DNA of 64,000 bases. Source: Marivibrio halodurans. Lineage in GTDB: Bacteria; Pseudomonadota; Alphaproteobacteria; UBA8366; Aestuariispiraceae. The notes beneath the pieces are model-generated. The model had not been told where the DNA came from and did not search any database. It saw only the letters and a list, made by a program, of their open reading frames with translations. Each line of letters starts with the position of its first letter. The first letter of the stretch is position 1. The stretch covers positions 1 to 64,000 of the forward strand of contig NZ_JAGMWN010000014.1 in NCBI RefSeq assembly GCF_017963645.1. Direction: 5' to 3'. Shown piece after piece: positions 62,529 to 64,000 of the stretch. Made by a program: the position numbers and the translations under genes.

Positions 62529-62843
62529 GTTTCCCGCGTCGTTTCGTTCGCGCTCATACCGGACGCCGGCCACCTCCACCCACCGGCGAGGCCGGGCCGT
62601 GCCTCACGGCGGCGAAAGAGGAGTGCCGAGGGCGCCGCCCGCGCTTTCCCACTTTCATGGAGGTCGCAGAATTGCCATAGTCCCGGCGTAGCGTAAAGCG
62701 TTCCCGCCACCATGCGCACCGGTACGGACGATCACTGGTTCGACCGATCACTGGCGCGGACAGGGGGGATGGCCGCGAACATCGCGGTCGATCACGTGTC
62801 GATCACGTAAGGACAATCACTTCAGGGACGACGATAGATTCTC
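62529..62843. other. Intergenic region upstream of aroK with CGATCAC repeats
   Basis: About 315 bases between divergent aroK and the small membrane protein gene. It holds four CGATCAC motifs in two pairs (62729-62754 and 62789-62808). I see no gene and no strong promoter consensus. Confidence 0.5.
62729..62808. repeat. Two pairs of CGATCAC direct repeats
   Basis: CGATCACTGG occurs at 62729-62738 and 62745-62754; CGATCACGT at 62789-62797 and 62800-62808. Spacings are 16 and 11 bases, close to one to one-and-a-half helical turns, which would suit a DNA-binding dimer. They end about 35 bases before the small membrane protein ATG. Confidence 0.65.
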
Positions 62844-62984
62844 ATGGGCAAATTGCTTGTGGCCTTGTTCGGCCTCATTCTCCTCATCGTGGGCGGTGGC
62901 ATCGCCTATCTGGCGACCTTCGACATTCCGGCGCCGACCCAAACCGTCGAGATACAGTTGGATGACGACCGTTTCCCCCGGTAA
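62844..62984 (+). CDS. 46-residue single-TM membrane protein
   Basis: A very short gene: MGKLLVALFGLILLIVGGGI continues into AYLATFDIPAPTQTVEIQLD and a basic end. One N-terminal TM helix (about residues 4-24) is followed by a short periplasmic-looking acidic tail. It overlaps the start region of the next gene by 23 bases in a different frame, so the two are probably coupled. Function unknown; it may be a small anchor or partner of the downstream secreted protein. Confidence 0.65.
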   Translation: MGKLLVALFGLILLIVGGGIAYLATFDIPAPTQTVEIQLDDDRFPR

Positions 62985-64000
62985 GGCTTCCCGAGCGAGG
63001 ATGTCGGGCACCCGCTTGGCGGCGCTCGCGCTCGGCCTGATTCCGGTTCTGGCCATGGCCCCGGGCGACGCGGGGGCGCAGAGCCAATCCACGGGGCCGG
63101 TGCAACTGTTCCCCGCCGACCCGAACAACGCGGCCGGGCCCAATGGCGTCCTGGGATCGGAAAGCACAAGCGGAGCCGCGGGAACCGGTTCGACAAGCCG
63201 CGATACGACCCCTTCCGTCATCGGGTCCGGCGCGGAGGCCGTGGAGGTCGCGCCGCTCGACGCGCCATCGGCGGAATCCGTTGGCCTGATCGGTCCGGAG
63301 AGCGGGGGGCTACCGGCCGATATGTGGGCCGGTTCGTCGCGCACGCTCGCCCATGACGGACTTCGGGCCTTGCCAGACCGGCTGGGTTCGCCCGCCGCGC
63401 GCGCGCTCGCCGTCCGGTTCCTGACCAGCGCCGCGCCCGGGCCGGATGCCGGGGCCGACGCCCAACCGCCGGCCGGTGACTTCATGGCCGCGCGGATCGA
63501 TGCGCTGATCGCCTTGGGCGCCCTGGAACCCGCGCGCGCCCTGGCGGAGACGGCGCGCGACATCGCGGCGACACCCGCGCTCGACCGCGCGGTCGCCGAT
63601 GCCCGGCTTGCCGCCGGCGCGGTACCGACGGCCTGCGCCGATGCCCGCTCGCTGAGCCAGAAATCGGACGATCCCTATTGGCAGAAGCTGCTGATCTTCT
63701 GCCAGGCCGCCGCCGGCGACACCGGCGAGGCGGAGTTCGGGCTCGGCCTGCTGGCGGAGATGGGGGCGAATGATCCGCTCTTCATGACTCTGGCGGACGG
63801 CCTGATCGCCGGACGCGCGCCCGACCTTTCGGAAACGGACCCCGCCGCCTTCGGCGCGATGCATGCCGCGATGGCCCGGGTTTCCGGCGCCATGCCGCCC
63901 GAAGCCGTGGCGGTAGAGGGCACGGCACCCGCCGTCGCCACGCTCTTGACCATGAAGCCCCAGGCGCTCGACCTCGCCGAGGCGGCGGCCTGGCGCGGCG
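62962..64000 (+). CDS. Secreted Ala/Gly-rich protein, truncated by the window end
   Basis: An open frame running off the right edge, at least 346 residues. The N-terminus has a basic segment (SPGKASRARMSGTRL), a hydrophobic core (AALALGLIPVLAMA) and a plausible cleavage site after AGA, so it is exported. A low-complexity Ser/Gly/Pro-rich linker follows, then helical repeats of about 30-40 residues (FMAARIDALIALGALEPARALAETARD, ACADARSLSQKSDDPYWQKLLIFCQAAAGD) that resemble TPR-like pairs with two cysteines. I do not recognise the family. ATG 62962 is taken as the start; ATG 63001 after GCGAGG is equally possible. Confidence 0.7.
   Translation, partial: MTTVSPGKASRARMSGTRLAALALGLIPVLAMAPGDAGAQSQSTGPVQLFPADPNNAAGPNGVLGSESTSGAAGTGSTSRDTTPSVIGSGAEAVEVAPLDAPSAESVGLIGPESGGLPADMWAGSSRTLAHDGLRALPDRLGSPAARALAVRFLTSAAPGPDAGADAQPPAGDFMAARIDALIALGALEPARALAETARDIAATPALDRAVADARLAAGAVPTACADARSLSQKSDDPYWQKLLIFCQAAAGDTGEAEFGLGLLAEMGANDPLFMTLADGLIAGRAPDLSETDPAAFGAMHAAMARVSGAMPPEAVAVEGTAPAVATLLTMKPQALDLAEAAAWRG

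Overview
The window is about 64 kb of GC-rich, gene-dense chromosomal DNA from an aerobic alphaproteobacterium. It is most likely a marine or halotolerant Rhodospirillales-type organism. The reasons are the gene content (HprK-RapZ-EIIA-HPr-EI phosphotransfer operon, cobST with a J-domain gene, etfBA with a PduO-type adenosyltransferase, a TIGR02302 protein) plus a BCCT-type osmolyte carrier and a sulfonate catabolic cluster. I see no rRNA or tRNA gene, CRISPR array, insertion sequence or prophage. Most genes sit in tight operons with many 4-base ATGA or GTGA overlaps. The long open frames opposite real genes are GC-rich codon shadows and are left out.

Layout. 0-5.6 kb: leftward operon argH, a small LptM-like lipoprotein, lysA, TIGR02302 membrane protein. 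5.7-6.4 kb: TlpA-like thioredoxin. 6.7-9.9 kb: amino-acid-type periplasmic binding protein followed by a sensor kinase with a TorS-like sensor region. 9.9-15.0 kb: leftward core-metabolism block (EamA transporter, 3-hydroxybutyryl-CoA dehydrogenase, etfA, etfB, small membrane protein, PduO-type adenosyltransferase, HIG1-type small protein). 15.1-18.7 kb: LysE-type exporter, cytochrome c, BCCT carrier. 18.8-23.8 kb: XRE/cupin regulator, split glutamate-synthase-like glxBCD (mgsABC-like), GlnT-type ligase. 23.8-25.9 kb: SUOX-fold periplasmic protein without a molybdenum-ligand cysteine, plus a second sensor kinase.

26.0-35.8 kb is the most coherent metabolic island, a probable isethionate (2-hydroxyethanesulfonate) regulon. 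Leftward it has TRAP dctP-dctQ-dctM, an IclR regulator and a TauE/SafE exporter. Rightward it has a GMC dehydrogenase, xsc (sulfoacetaldehyde acetyltransferase) and a YeiH-type sulfate/sulfite exporter. The divergent promoter region carries a perfect 19-bp palindrome just downstream of a TATAAT box, a good candidate operator. The predicted route is TRAP uptake, oxidation to sulfoacetaldehyde, cleavage to acetyl phosphate and sulfite, and anion export. 35.8-38.7 kb adds a glutamine-synthetase-family and aldehyde dehydrogenase pair of the gamma-glutamyl-amine type.

38.7-42.7 kb: degenerate nuclease-fold protein, prolyl aminopeptidase, Hsp20, EAL protein. 42.7-47.0 kb: leftward operon hprK-rapZ-EIIA-ptsH-ptsP. 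47.4-51.6 kb: secreted four-cysteine protein and a 1065-residue two-TM coiled-coil protein. 51.9-54.0 kb: upp, dienelactone-hydrolase-like protein, DUF2937. 54.0-58.2 kb: cobT, cobS, J-domain gene and divergent bolA. 58.3-64.0 kb: ribbon-helix-helix protein, DUF2889, CorC-like transporter, aroB, aroK, a 46-residue membrane protein and a secreted protein cut by the window end.

No single wholly new system stands out. The strongest leads are two separate loci in which a periplasmic accessory protein is paired with an orphan membrane kinase, and the isethionate island with its palindromic operator and internal hairpins.
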